Positions 1 to 11,184 of a stretch of DNA of 64,000 nt are shown here, piece by piece. This DNA is from Cacajao melanocephalus. Lineage: Eukaryota; Chordata; Mammalia; Primates; Pitheciidae. Made by a program: the position numbers and the translations under genes. The notes below the pieces were generated by a model. That model saw only the letters and a list, made by a program, of their open reading frames with translations. It made no database searches and was not told the origin of the DNA. Within the stretch, counting starts at the first letter, position 1; each line of letters opens with the position of its first letter. The stretch covers positions 102,447 through 166,446 of the forward strand of contig CAUYLG010034927.1 of assembly GCA_963573385.1 (NCBI GenBank), in the 5' to 3' direction.

Positions 1-149
1 ATGCTCTTAGCATTGTACCTTGCTCCCAGGTACCTGAGAGGGATGGCAGTGTGAGACCTAAGTCATGCACCCAGGAGGGTGGGGGTGTCCCCTGAAGCAG
101 AGAGTTCCACAGAGAAGATACCAAGGGGATCACCTTAAAGACCAGCACT

Positions 150-346
150 GGTAGTTCCTGGTTGAGTGACCTTGAGCAAGGTACTTAACCTCTTCATCCG
201 TGCCTCTATTTCTCCGTAAGTAAAATGGGTATCATCACGAATACCTACATCTCAAGATCATTATGTGGATTAAAATGAGTTAATGCATGGGAAGGGAATC
301 CTTTAGAACAGTGCCTGGCCCTTGGTAAGTATTACATAAGCACTGG
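150..346 (+). repeat. MIR SINE fragment
   Basis: Diverged MIR. The order of landmarks matches MIR: 'gtgaccttgagcaaggtac', then 'taaaatgggta', then a 3' part ending in 'acagtgcctggcccttgg'. Confidence 0.6.
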
Positions 347-349
347 GTT

Positions 350-701
350 TTATTTATTTAAAATCTGTTGCCCAGGCTGGAGTGCAGTAGTGCAAACATA
401 GTTCGCTGCAGCCTCAAACGCCTGCGCTCAAGTGATCCTCCCTCCCCAGCTTCCACAGTAGCTGAGACTACAGGTGTGCACCACCATGCCCAGCTAATTT
501 TTAAATTTTTGTGCAGAGACTAAATTTAACTTTTGTGTAGAGGGGCATCTCACTATGTTTTCCAGGCTGGTCTCAAGGCAGAATTCTGGTGGCTCAATAA
601 TCTTGATCATCCCAGAATTACAGAACTCCTGGGCTCAAGTGATACCCCCTTCTCGGTCCCCCAAAGCTCTGGGATTGCAGGTGTGAGCCACCATGCCTAG
701 C
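350..701 (-). repeat. AluJ-like element with internal insertion
   Basis: Antisense dimeric Alu with the landmarks 'gcccaggctggagtgcag' and 'gtgagccaccatgcc'. It is strongly diverged, as expected for AluJ. Two oddities are visible. About 47 bp at 577-623 has no Alu counterpart and splits the usual 'ctcaa/actcctgggctcaag' junction. The A-rich linker near 505-545 is partly duplicated. Confidence 0.85.
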
Positions 702-714
702 ATTCGATGTTTAC

Positions 715-890
715 TGGAAAGATCACAAGGTCTAGAGTCTGCAACCTGGACTTTGCACACTGTGTGAACTTGGGCGGGTCACTTCAACTTTGGCTTCTTT
801 ATCTGAACAGACAGGAGGTGATAACTCACACCTATGTCACAGGCGGCTGTGAGGATTAACCTGTAAGGAGTGTTCATGGGTTTCGTAAGC
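715..890 (+). repeat. MIR SINE fragment
   Basis: Weak MIR match with the core 'aacttgggcgggtcacttc' followed by 'ggctgtgaggattaa'. Confidence 0.5.
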
Positions 891-954
891 AGCGCTGGGA
901 GGATGCTGGTTTTGTGGCCCAGTCGGGGCCCCTTGGGAAACAGTATAGTACGCT

Positions 955-1655
955 GTTGGTAGATTATGAATTACGACAACCACTTGGAAAATAATATGGC
1001 AATGTAGCATCATGTGGAAGATGCACATACCCTCTGACTCAGCAATTTCACCCCTAAGAAGACACCCAAAAAGAATTCTGACTGATGTGCTCAAGTTTCA
1101 CACCTGGATGCTCACGGTGGTGTGTTCAAGGGGTCTCTGGGCAAGAAAACACCTCAGTGCCATGGCTAGGACATCACATGAATCAATTGTGGGACAGCCA
1201 AGCAATGGACTTCCACACACACTGAAAATAAATCAATCGCACCGCTACGGGACACGCTCCCACCCCACTCCCTGGGGACTGCCACACTCCCACACAGCCT
1301 AAAAATAAATTAACCACACCACGATGGAACAATACCAGGGAATCGTGTCCTGGTGGAATAACTGTATCTCCTGTCGGGATGATTATTCAGACCTACACAA
1401 ATTCTCAAGGACTGTACACCTGGGGGCAGGGGAAGAAATAAAAGATGCAGGTAAAAAAAAAACAAAAAACAAAAAACTGAGGACATCTGAATAAGGCCCA
1501 CCTTGTACTATCGTGTCAATTTCCTGTTTTGATTATTTTTACCATGCCTTGAAAGGTATTATCATTGGGGGAAGCTGGGTGAAGGGTTCACAGGGTCTCT
1601 CTGTATTATTCTTTCAACTTCTTGTGAGCCTTAAATGATTTCAAAAAAAAAAAAG
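955..1655 (+). repeat. Old L1 (L1M/L1ME) 3' fragments
   Basis: The first part has the L1 tail landmark 'tctgactcagcaatttcacc' in diverged form. The second part (about 1,485-1,655) matches an L1ME-type 3' end, with 'tttcctgttttgatta' and 'ggggaagctgggtgaaggg', and ends in an A run. The 63-97 codon reading frames here are fragments inside this repeat. Confidence 0.5.
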
Positions 1656-1689
1656 TGAAATGAAACGGATTAATTAATTCCAGCACCTG

Positions 1690-2078
1690 CAACAACATAA
1701 AGGCATCTCAAAAACAGAATGAAGAAAGATAAAGAAGAAAGCACACAGTCCAGATAATGTTTGTGATTCCATCTATACTGAGCTCAAAAACAGGCAACCC
1801 CTACACTATAGTATCCAGGAATCTTATGCATGTAATGAATCCCTAGCAGAGAACCAACCCTGAACCCAGAAGCAGGATTTGCCTTGGCAGTGGAGATGGG
1901 TAGCAGGTGGGATGGTGCCCACAGGGCTTGGCTGTATGGGCGGCATTGCACTTCTCAAGCTCGGTGGTGGGAAGCCTGTTGTTTGTTGGTTTTCCTTGTC
2001 CCTTACGCCTACCTTTTGTATTTCATTTTGTTTGAATAACATATCTCCATAAAAATAAGTTTTAAAAAGGGTTTGGTC
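1690..2078 (+). repeat. Old L1M 3' UTR fragment
   Basis: The general order fits an L1M 3' end: a 'tgattccatctata' segment, a G-rich middle, and a terminal AT-rich part ending in 'ataaaaataag'. The subfamily is not determined. Confidence 0.45.
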
Positions 2079-2079
2079 T

Positions 2080-2180
2080 TTGGGGTCAGAAAGTCCTGGG
2101 TCAAGTGCTGGCTTTGCCACCTAGCAGTCAAGTGACCTTGGCCGAGTCACCTCTGGGCCTCAGGGTCCTCTGTGCGGAAA
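2080..2180 (+). repeat. MIR SINE fragment
   Basis: Good MIR core: 'ggtcagaaagtcctgggt', then 'gctggctttgccacc', 'gtgaccttgg' and 'tctgggcctcag'. Confidence 0.65.
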
Positions 2181-2390
2181 CTGCTGGGCAGGCCTTCATG
2201 GAAAAATGACCTCCCAGCACCTTTAGGTAGGTATCTGGGCCTCCCTTTCTCTGCAGGGACTTGGAGTAAGGCCTGCAGGGACATCTTTGCCCAACTGTGT
2301 GGCCCTGTGGGGGCACTGCCCACCCATGTCCCTGAAGTTTTCTGCTTGGAAAGGGAATATGAACTCTACTTTCTCTCTCTCTCTACTATT

Positions 2391-2683
2391 ATTAATATTT
2401 TTGACAGGGTCTAACTCTGTTGCCCAGGCTGGAGTTCAGTGGTACAATCACGGTTCACTGCAGCCTTAAATTCCTAGCCATCCTTCTGCCTCAGCCTCCC
2501 AAGTAGCTGGGACTACAGGCACACACCACCATGCCCAGCTAATTAATAAAAGAAAAAAAAATGTGTAGAGACGGGGTTTCACCACATAGCCCAAGCCAGT
2601 CTCAAACTCCTGAGCTCAAGCGATCCTCCCACCTGGGCCTCCCAAAGTGCTAGGGTTACAGATGCATGTCTAACACTGCTCCA
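2391..2683 (-). repeat. AluJ-like element
   Basis: Full-length antisense Alu with both monomers. The diagnostic word 'ctcaagcgatcctcccacc' and heavy divergence point to AluJ. The mid-element A-rich linker reads as a T/A run near 2,545-2,560. Confidence 0.9.
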
Positions 2684-3879
2684 GGCATGTGCTTACCCTC
2701 TCTCAATAACACCTTCCCCAGCTATGTCTCCCACCGAGAAGAAGGAGTCATCCCAAGCTGCTTAGATTTGGGGCAGTGTCTGCGCCAGGTTTGCTAACGG
2801 CAGGGCCTTCTCCTCCATGGAATGGCCAAGCTCCCCTGTTTCCTCTCTCTTCTCTGATTTGCCCACATGGGTACAGATCTTGTTGCCTTTCTCTCTCTTC
2901 TGCAACGAGCTAGAGCAAGGCAACCTTCTGCATCTGACTTAGCTGAACAGTCATCCCCTTAGACCTCATGCCTGGGCCCAGCTGGGCCAACCCTCATGAA
3001 CAACCATGCAAAGTTTACCTTCCTCTCCCACTCTTCCCATCCGTATTACACTTGAAGACCTTGTCCCCTTTACTGCTTTGAACAATTTAATTCTACTCCT
3101 CAGAGGGACAGACTTGGTTCTGTGCTTAAAGCCCAAACACCAAGGCAATCGCGACCACCGTTCACCTCTCTTCATTTGCTCTTACGAAACATCACTGCCG
3201 TCCAGAATAAACCTTAGTCTTTTTTTCCCTCTGCTTCCAGCTCCCTAAATATGTGTGAATATAAAATATAAATATATGTAAATATAATTCTGTGGCCGTT
3301 TGTGTTCAAGATTTCGAATTTCTTCCTAGAGGGAAAAGGCAGGAAGGGATGGCTTGTAAGCGCAGGCTGTGCTTCATTAAGAAGCATGTTTGGGGTGGCG
3401 ATCACTTTTCTCTAAGCTAGACAAGGCGGCTGGAAGCTGACCTCGGTACATCCTGAAATTTCATCAACTCCCTTTCTCCTCCAAAGAGCCCCTCCCAACC
3501 CCTCCTCCACCAAAACAGAGCCCCTTCCTTCCTGTCTCCCCAGGGACCTCCAGGGGTCACAGGGACTGCGTGAAATGCGCTCCTCCGCTCCGATCTGAGG
3601 GGCTCTGGGCTTCCAGACAGTCTTAGATACCTGGCAGTCGGCCCACCGGCACGTGATGGGGCCCCAGGTCACGAACAGTGGGGCTGGAGGGGCTACAGAT
3701 GAGCGTCTGGAGGGGATCGCCACCGCCTGAACTGACGGAAAGGAATCTTTGCCTTAATTTTCATCACAGACACATGTTGTAGCACTGTGCATCTTCAACA
3801 GAACCCTTTCGGAATAACGATAAACGGCAATGTCAATAATAACAAATCATAACTGCCCCGCTCACTACCTCCAAGAGGG
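2684..3879. other. Single-copy interval, nothing recognised
   Basis: GC-rich sequence without a repeat family I can name. It includes a short AT-rich patch (3,248-3,290). The block at 3,420-3,730 holds several CpGs and a perfect CACGTG E-box near 3,650. No open frame longer than about 100 codons is supported by splice or start context. Confidence 0.4.
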
Positions 3880-4115
3880 CTGGAAATGGTGACAGCCACT
3901 GACTGGGTCGCTTCTTAGATGTACACATTTTATAAACACTAGAGCATCCAGTTCTCACATCTATCCTACGAAGAAGGACCGAGGATTCTCCCCATTTGAC
4001 AGACAAGGAAACTGAGGCTGCAGGAAGTTTGGCTCCTGTCAGGGGCACTTACGTGGTAAGCGGTAGAGCCTGGAGTTGTAGCTTAGACCACATCTTTCTC
4101 TCCAGTCCCAACATT
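3880..4115 (-). repeat. MIR SINE fragment
   Basis: Antisense MIR core: 'gacagacaaggaaactgagg', followed by the degraded 'gcacttacgtggtaagcggtagagcc' region. Confidence 0.55.
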
Positions 4116-4599
4116 CAGCTCAGTAAGGAGACATCAAAATGATGCTTTTTCGTGGATTCCATTCAGTGAGAAGGCTCGTCCTGAGCCAGGACTCTTGCTA
4201 GGTGACCCTGGGGCTCCCAAACGGCCTCAACTCTAAAATTCAAAGATTCCCAACCAAGGCCTATTCCGACAGAGCCTTATGAGAAGGCAGTTGCCCGCCA
4301 ACCCCCAGCATGTGGGCTATCCCAGCCTTTGTAACATAAGAAATATTGAAAATGGCTCACAGACACTCCCCCACCACCATCACTTTCAGAGCCAGCAGGT
4401 TACCCCCCAGTGCCTGACTTTGTGGGGACATCCAGTGCCACCATGCTGGTTTCAGTTCTGGGCAGGCCAGAGGGCACTTCTGCAGGAGGTAGAAACTCCC
4501 GACGCTTGGGACTTAACCTCTCTCGCCCAGAGCCAGCCAGTCGTTGTAAGGGAGCCGAGGGAGGGGGTGGAGGGCCCGTTCAGCCCATGCCACGAAGGC

Positions 4600-4800
4600 C
4601 CCTCAGCTGGCGGGACATCAAAACCCCGCACAAAACGCTTCCATGTGGCACCAGCCCTCGGCCCGCGTCCTTCACGTCGGATTAATCCTCCGGCTGCTTG
4701 GACAGACGTGTCCTCACCACTCTGCTTTCATGTTTGCCCACAATTTGAATGTCATCACACAAAATCAAGGCTAATTGTGAACAGATCTCCCCCTCCCCCC
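4600..4800. promoter_or_regulatory. Possible regulatory element with palindromic OTX/PITX-type site
   Basis: Repeat-free block with an unusual density of CpGs at 4,620-4,700, next to an AT-richer part (4,740-4,785). GGATTAATCC at 4,679-4,688 is a perfect palindrome made of two overlapping TAATCC sites, the class bound by K50 homeodomain proteins (OTX, PITX, CRX, GSC). Regulatory function is inferred. It lies inside a 201-codon open frame (4,279-4,884), which I treat as chance. Confidence 0.25.
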
Positions 4801-5054
4801 GGCCTGCCTCCCCTCCCCATTCTGCCTTCCCTGTCCACATCTGGATCCCACAACCTCGCTCAGGGGCCTTGGAGACCTGCTTAGGCTGCGAACTCTGAGA
4901 CTCTGACCTGATCTCCTTTTCCCGTCTCCCAGCCTCCTAAATATATATCATGGAATGTTCTTTTCTTTCCTTTGCCATTGACTTTGCTGTAGCCATCCCC
5001 CAGACGACCCTACGAATTCCCCACCTTTCTGGGCTCTCTCTAAGTAGGGGGCAA

Positions 5055-5345
5055 AGCTCTGACAAAGTTGGCTGCGTGCCTTGGTTCACACCTGTAGGCC
5101 AAAGCAGAAAGATTGCTTGAGCCCAGGAGTTCAAGACCAGCCTGGGCAACAAAGTGGAACTGTGTCTCTACAAAAAAATACAAAGATTAGCTGGGCGTGG
5201 TAGCACACACCTGTGGTCCCAGCTACTTAGGAGGCTGAGGTGGGAGGATTTCTTGAGCCTAGGAGTTTGAGACCAGCCAGGGCAGCATAGTGAGATCCCC
5301 ATCTCAAAAAACAAGGCAAAATGAAATAAAATAGCTCTGGCAAAG
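5055..5345 (+). repeat. AluJ-like element with target-site duplication
   Basis: Sense Alu body at about 5,071-5,332. The left monomer lacks the 'aatcccagcactttggga' stretch, an internal deletion. It is flanked by near-identical 13-bp repeats, 'agctctgacaaag' (5,055-5,067) and 'agctctggcaaag' (5,333-5,345), which I read as the target-site duplication. Confidence 0.9.
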
Positions 5346-6379
5346 CCAAGGGAAACCTACCCTCTACTCGGCCAGGTAAAACCTCTCCCCCTTGGCCTGC
5401 CAGCCACATCCCGCTCTCCCAGCACACACACCCATGTTACCTGTGCTGCCATCATCATCTGTATCATATACTCACCTGCCCCTTGTGCCCAGACCTGGTT
5501 GTGACATGTCACCCACAGTACAGGGGACATGGTCCAGCTTGACAAGTTTCCCTGAGCTAAGAAAAGAGATTTGGTACAGGAGAAACAGAAGTGTGTGTCA
5601 TCCTCGGAGAACTCCAAAAGGAGAATCTTTGGTGTTTCCTGGGAGCTTGTTTGAGGAAGCAAAAGAGAAGCTACAGAGAGTCCCTTGGGGGTGGAATGGG
5701 TATTTGCAGGGACCCAGGGCTCTATAGAAGGAAGGTCCCTGGGGACAGGAATTCCGGGGGAAGGAGTTTCCAAGTATGGATGAATGTCAATTGTGTGACC
5801 CCAGCAACCCAAACACCAATTCCTTGGATTGTGGTGACACCCATCCTCTCCACTTAAAAGGTTATGTCATTTCAGAGTCCAAAAGAGGCTGAGATGACCC
5901 ATCACCCAGGTTGGCCTACCCCATTGTGTAGAGGAGAAAGCTGAGGCCTGGAGAGAAGAGAACAGCCAGCCCAAGGTTCAAGAGAAAGTCAGTTCTTTGG
6001 CTCCAGGCGGGCCTTTGCCTAATGTTGCTTTCTGGAAAAGATGGCAGTGGACACCCCTTGTGGCCTGCACTGGCCACTGAGGAATCCTAAAAGATACGGT
6101 CCCACCCTGGAGACGCCCAGGAGGTGACATAAGAATCCGAGTTTGGGACCGGCTCTGCAAATGCCACGTGACCGTGGAGCCGACAGTGCAGGGCTGAGTC
6201 ACCAGAGCCAGGAAACACATGCGGAAGAGCAGGTCCAAAGCAAGGAACGAAGGCTCCGGAACCAGATCCCTGGGCTCCACCAACTCCGTCCACACAGCAC
6301 CCTGTGGCCACGAGCAGCGACCTAACCTCTGCAGGATGGAGTTCATTTCCACAACTCTGGTCCCCACAGCACCAGCCCC
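5346..6379. other. Mostly single-copy interval with a possible MIR remnant
   Basis: No gene or clear repeat is recognised. Near 5,900-5,985 the sequence resembles an antisense MIR core ('gaggagaaagctgaggcc'). Several overlapping reading frames of 60-151 codons occur on both strands. None has a supporting splice or promoter arrangement. Confidence 0.4.
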
Positions 6380-6535
6380 ATCCTGTGGGTGTTTGCCGAG
6401 TGCCAGGGAGTAAACCAAGTGTTTAGCCTAGTGTCACCCTAAACTATCATCATTCCCATTTCCCAGGTGCAGAAACTGAAGCTCTGACCTACCTAAGGAC
6501 ACACAAGAAGTCAAGATTCAAAGTCCAAACCCAAA
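6380..6535 (-). repeat. MIR SINE fragment
   Basis: Antisense MIR: 'catttcccaggtgcagaaac' and 'tgaagctctgacctac', followed by the 'agtcaagattcaaa' part of the core. A short (AATG)n run follows at 6,625-6,645. Confidence 0.5.
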
Positions 6536-6959
6536 GTGATTAGAGGAATGACTAAAAGACAACAAGAACTATTTAATAAACCAGTGATTGTAATCAGCAA
6601 GGGAGAGATGGATGCATGGATCAATGAATGAATGAATGAATGATAATTTGCCCTTCTCCTGGGGTCTAGGGCACATTCAGCGATTTCCTCTGCACTGATG
6701 GGGAAAAACCCCCACTTCATTTCCAAGGACTGCAGAAGGGAATTTAAACCGACACGCTCCCCTATCGTTGGCATCTGCCAAGAATGAGGCTGAAGCTTGC
6801 TCGGACAAATGAAATTCTGACAAAGCATGTCACGGGCTTGAAGCATCTGTCACTGACTGGGAGAGACACACATCTGAATCTGAATATGAGAGAAGTGCCA
6901 CTCGCCTGCGAATGACAATTGCGCAGTCTGAGCCGACTTTCCCTCTGACCTTCTGGCCG

Positions 6960-7130
6960 GCTCCAAAGGGCTCTCTCCCGTAAACATCCTCCAAATAGTT
7001 TATCTTAATAAAAGTGCCTGTAATGGAGATGGAGTTAATTTGAAATGGTTTCCTCGGCCATTTGTCTTGTTGGCCAATTGCCGGGAGATGGCTGAAGCCA
7101 ATACTGCCTGACCGGTCGTGGGGTCCTGCA
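6960..7130. promoter_or_regulatory. Candidate conserved noncoding element
   Basis: Repeat-free block of balanced composition between MIR remnants. It carries a forkhead-type GTAAACA (6,980-6,986), a GATA-type TTATCT (7,000-7,005), TAATAAAA, and GTTAATTTGA with a TAATT core. This dense mix of AT-rich homeobox-like words with no repeat signature is typical of developmental enhancers. Function is inferred from sequence texture only. Confidence 0.35.
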
Positions 7131-7299
7131 GGCCTCGGACTCATCCTGGGATCAGACAACCGATGTGACAGCCGACACTGTTTCCTGAAGCACAGAGGAG
7201 CCTCAGTGGGTGACGACGGCAGCCAGTGCTAGACTTGACCTCAGACACCTTCACAGGCTAAGCTCCCCCATGCCACCCTCCTTGCCCCGGGTTCAAGAA

Positions 7300-7420
7300 C
7301 AAAAGATAGGCAACTTGATGATCACTGTACAGATATAGAAACTGAGGAACAGAAAGAGGAAAGGGCAAATTTGCGGTTCACCTAGCAAATTATTAAGAAG
7401 ACTAGAAATTGCGTTTCTTT
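7300..7420 (-). repeat. MIR SINE fragment
   Basis: Diverged antisense MIR with 'acagatatagaaactgagg' and the downstream 'cacctagcaaattatta' region. Confidence 0.45.
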
Positions 7421-7519
7421 TCCTGAACACGCATGCCGTCACTGGCTAACTGCTCAGGACTACAGATGCAAAGTTAAATAAGTCACAGCAGGAACCTCCA
7501 GGGCTCCCTACCTCCCGTT

Positions 7520-7625
7520 AGTAAAAAGAATAGGGGCTTTGGAGACGGAAAGACTGGAATACACATTCCGTATCAGCTGCTTCCTGGCCACATCACGCAG
7601 AGGACATCGCTTAACTTTTCTGAGT
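7520..7625 (+). repeat. MIR SINE fragment
   Basis: MIR-like order: 'gggctttggagacggaaaga', then 'ttcctggccacatcac', then 'taacttttctgagtccc'. Confidence 0.4.
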
Positions 7626-7839
7626 CCCAAAAAGAAAAGCGATACTATTCGCAGGAAGGCTTTGAGGGTCGGATGGCTTTGCACGGGGATAGAAGGGCCT
7701 TGCGCCGAGCCTGCCACGGAGGAGTCCTCTCTCCAAGTGAGAATTCCTTCCTCCAGCGCCTAATGCAGCGCCTTTTCGCCTGCTTCTCTCTGTCTCCCCG
7801 TTCTGCTGAGGCCCTAGCCTCCCCCTGCCCGACCCTGGA

Positions 7840-7960
7840 CCTTGCAGATGTGGCAAACGCGGAAAACATTAGGCTCGCCGGCGATGGCCTGCACAGCCGT
7901 GTTTATGTTTGCAATAAAAGCAAGCAGGTGCTGGCAATTTAGCTAATCAGGTACCATCCC
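7840..7960. promoter_or_regulatory. Candidate conserved noncoding element
   Basis: Repeat-free block with the forkhead-like TGTTTATGTTTGC (7,900-7,912), CAATAAAA (about 7,912-7,919), an E-box CAGGTG (7,925-7,930) and GCTAATC. Several CpGs survive just upstream (7,858-7,885). The combination suggests a transcription-factor platform. Conservation was not tested. Confidence 0.35.
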
Positions 7961-7965
7961 GGCCC

Positions 7966-7998
7966 CAGACGCCTGCCCGCCTGCCCGCCTGCCCGCCG
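7966..7998. repeat. Short (CCTGCCCG)n tandem repeat
   Basis: About four head-to-tail copies of an 8-bp GC-rich unit directly after the candidate element above. It is probably variable in length. Confidence 0.8.
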
Positions 7999-8439
7999 TC
8001 ACTGCTCAATGTGGCTTTCTCCAAGCCTGCAATTAGCCTGGTTCCCCAGCCCCAAACACGGCTCAGATTACCCCCATAGGATGCACAAATGGCCAAATGG
8101 ACGGTCCCCGGGCAGTCCGTGACCAGCAGCGTGAGCCCGAAACCTCTTCAGGCCCATGCCCTCTGCAACCTCAAAACGGGCCTCCTTTGCCTTCTCCAGA
8201 AACATTTTCTGGGGTCAAAGCTGCTAGAGGAATGGGCTCTGTCTGGAGTTTTCTCAGGGGAAGATGAGCAACTTTTAGAAGTGGTATAGTCCTCAGAACC
8301 TCAGACTAACCCCAGCCTGGGTCAGGCTAGGTCCCCAAAAGTCACGTGATCACATTGACCTGCAGAAACTGACAGAATGATCGGCAACCCTGAGCATTTT
8401 GCAAAGTCAGGTACATCACCCAGGGACGGACGATCATGA

Positions 8440-8535
8440 GCCCCACTTGCCGGCCCTGTGTGACCCCAGACACGCCCCACTGCCCGGTCTGAACCTCAGT
8501 TTCCTCATCTGTCAGATAGGTAGATGAGACCAGCT
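8440..8535 (+). repeat. MIR SINE fragment
   Basis: MIR core: 'ctgtgtgaccccagac', then 'gaacctcagtttcctcatc', then 'tgtcagataggtaga'. Confidence 0.55.
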
Positions 8536-8542
8536 CAAGCTC

Positions 8543-8750
8543 TCTCAATCTCAGCACTACTAATGCTTGAGCTTGGATGGTTCCTGCTGGGGACCCATCC
8601 TGTCCATCGCAAGATGTTAAGCTGCATCTCTGGCCTCTATCCTCTGCATCCCAGCAGCCACCCCCTCCAGTGGTGACAACCAAAGTCTCTAGACATTGCC
8701 AAACCTCCTCTGAAGGCAGAGGCAACATTGCCTCCAGTGAAGACGCTGGA
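8543..8750 (-). repeat. MER20 (hAT-Charlie DNA transposon)
   Basis: Non-autonomous DNA transposon. Diagnostic words in the order of antisense MER20 are 'gcatctctggcctctatcc', 'ccccctccagtggtgacaac' and 'tctctagacattgccaaa'. The terminal inverted repeats are decayed. Confidence 0.75.
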
Positions 8751-9084
8751 GTAGAGTCCTGGCCGGCAGCCCCAGCTGCACAGCAGCCTCCCTGGGAGAA
8801 CGTTGAAGGGTGAATGGTGCTCTGCCCCATAGCTCCAGATGCCACCACTCTGGGGCATGCCCCAGGTGTCCATGCTGTCAGTTTCCAAAGTTCCCCAGGG
8901 ATTCGAATGACCTGATGGGGTTAAGACCCACTGGGGGGCTAAAAGATCTATGAGGACCCCCACCTTTTCTGGGCAGAGACATCCTTACTGGAGTTGAGCC
9001 CAGCCCTTGGTAGCCCAGGTCCAGCCCATTTCCCCAGCTGCATCACTGGCCTCCAGGAACCCCCACCTGAAGGGTCTGTTGTGG

Positions 9085-9285
9085 TACTTTTATTTTTCTT
9101 AGCAGACATGATTTAACCAATTCCGGGCTGAGCAGAATCCAATAAAATACAGGCCCTACAACACTTTTATGGCTAATTGGTTTGACTGGTATATTGTAAA
9201 TGTGTGGAGTCACTCTAGTGAGGGGACCTCATTAACCTTTCCATGGGGCTTAGCTCATTAATGTGTCTCTTTTAGGCCTGTCCAG
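9085..9285. promoter_or_regulatory. Candidate conserved noncoding element
   Basis: Repeat-free AT-leaning block inside GC-rich flanks. Motifs include AACCAATTCC, CCAATAAAA, the posterior-HOX/CDX-like TTTTATGG (9,165-9,172) directly followed by the NKX/MSX-like CTAATTGG (9,173-9,180), and CTCATTAATG. It ends where the pyrimidine-rich tract begins. Of the blocks I flag, this one has the densest homeobox-type motifs. Enhancer activity is inferred. Confidence 0.4.
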
Positions 9286-9439
9286 CCTGGGGAGCACCTC
9301 CTCTTCCCCACCGAGGGGACTCCAGCCCTCAGAGCTTCCAGCTCCTCTCCCAGGTACAGTGTCCCAGGACCAAGGCCTCCTGGCTGCCCTGAGCTCTGAT
9401 CTCATCCTCCTGAGACAAAGTCCCTTGGGGAATCCCGGC

Positions 9440-9600
9440 CTGGTCCTCCCTCCTCCCTGTCTCCCTCTTCCCTATCTCTCTCCTCCCTCCTCCCCACCTC
9501 TCCTCCTTCCTCCTTTCCTCTCTTCTTCCCTGCCTCCTCCCCTCCCTGCCTTTTCTTCTCCTATCCCTTTTTCCTCCCTTCTCCCTGCTCCCGTCCTCCC
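9440..9600. repeat. Polypyrimidine tract
   Basis: About 160 bp of almost pure C/T on the plus strand, with imperfect mirror symmetry (repeated CCTCC/CTTCC words). Such tracts can form triplex (H-DNA) under negative supercoiling. The 143-codon frame crossing it is low-complexity and not credible as coding. Confidence 0.8.
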
Positions 9601-9689
9601 ACGCATCCAGACACACGGCTGTCAAGACGATCCCTTGGACAACCAACCTCTTTCCCTTCTTATGGCCCTCATCCATGCTGTTCCCTTGA

Positions 9690-9850
9690 CTTAGACATCC
9701 GTTCCCAGCACTTCTGCTGGCTTCATGCCCCTCCTTGCCCTCAGAGGTCAACACAAACATCACTTCCTCCAGGAAGCCCTCCCTGTCACCAACTCTCAGC
9801 ACAGGTGATCTCCTTCAGAGGACCGATTACTGTCTGTAATTAGGAGGTAT
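9690..9850 (+). repeat. L2 LINE fragment
   Basis: L2 3' region. 'gaggtcaacacaaacatcac' and 'ttcctccaggaagccctccc' correspond to the 'ctcaaatgtcacctcctcagagaggccttccctg' portion of L2, diverged. Confidence 0.55.
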
Positions 9851-10123
9851 ATCTGGGTAATTCTCTGTCTCCTTGAATTCAGCCAGGAAGACAGAGGACA
9901 GGCTCTGGTCTGCCTGGTCAGTCCTGCCACGGAGGAAGGTCACCGTGGTGAGGCAGGAGCTGGGTACTGGGAGTAGAGAGCTGGTGGGGCCCAGCCTCTG
10001 CCCTCAGGGGCTCCCATCAAGTGTAGGTCAGATGAGCCCAGAGTCGGCACCAGGGAGGCTGAGAATCCATGCTGGCTCTCAGCCTGGCCGCTTCTTGCAC
10101 CATGTCTATTATTGGGGAAGTCA

Positions 10124-10494
<371 letters not shown>

Positions 10495-10626
10495 ACCTCC
10501 ATGGGCCAGGGTGGGACCGGAGCTGCTAGGAGCTTCCTTTCCACCTAAGGACACTGAAGTTGGTTTAGATAGTTTATTATGGGAAGTTGTCACTTTTTGT
10601 AATTTATCTTTTATTTTCTGTAAAAG

Positions 10627-10933
10627 GAATGCAGGCAGCCGGAATCATGCCTGTAATCCCAGCACTTTGGGAGGCCGAGGCAGGTGGATCACATGAGGTT
10701 AGGAGTTCAAGACCAGCGTGGTCAGCATGGCAACACCCCATCTCTACTAAAAATACAAAAATTAGCTGGGTGTGGTGGCTCGTGCCTATAATCCCAGCTA
10801 CTTGGGAGGCTGAGGCAGGAGAATCGCTTCACCGGGAGGTGGAGGTTACAGTGAGCCAAGATCGCATCATTGCACTCCAGCCTAGGCAACAAGAGTGAAA
10901 CTCCAGCTCAGGCGGAAAAGAAAGAATGCAGGC
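10627..10933 (+). repeat. AluS-like element with target-site duplication
   Basis: Sense Alu body (10,637-10,923) whose first about 20 bases are altered. Flanked by the exact 10-bp repeat 'gaatgcaggc' (10,627-10,636 and 10,924-10,933). Same orientation as the Alu about 130 bp upstream, so the pair is a substrate for Alu-Alu recombination. Confidence 0.93.
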
Positions 10934-11184
10934 TCATAGTTAAAAACGAAATCTATTGGCACCGAAAGGCTTGTAACCAAAATGAGGGGTCCCCACCCCG
11001 CCCCCACTCCCTTCCCATGCTGCCTCCCCAGGGCAGCTACTTCACACACGTACACCCATTTCTTAACTCTGCATTTCTCCACAATATGTACCACTGCTTA
11101 CTTGACTCTTTTCATTTTAATTACATTAAAAATTACATAGACATGTTTTTCCTAAAACTATAGGCTCAAAAATCTGACAGACAC

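Noticed and set aside
4279..4884. 201-codon plus-strand open frame
   Set aside because: Non-repeat and fairly long, but it has no recognisable domain, promoter or splice context. The length is expected by chance in GC-rich DNA.
7840..8000. Possible CpG island
   Set aside because: Some CpGs persist, but the stretch is short, partly a CCTGCCCG tandem repeat, and has no associated start-site signals.
9263..9694. 143-codon Pro/Leu/Ser-rich frame
   Set aside because: Created by the polypyrimidine tract; low-complexity.
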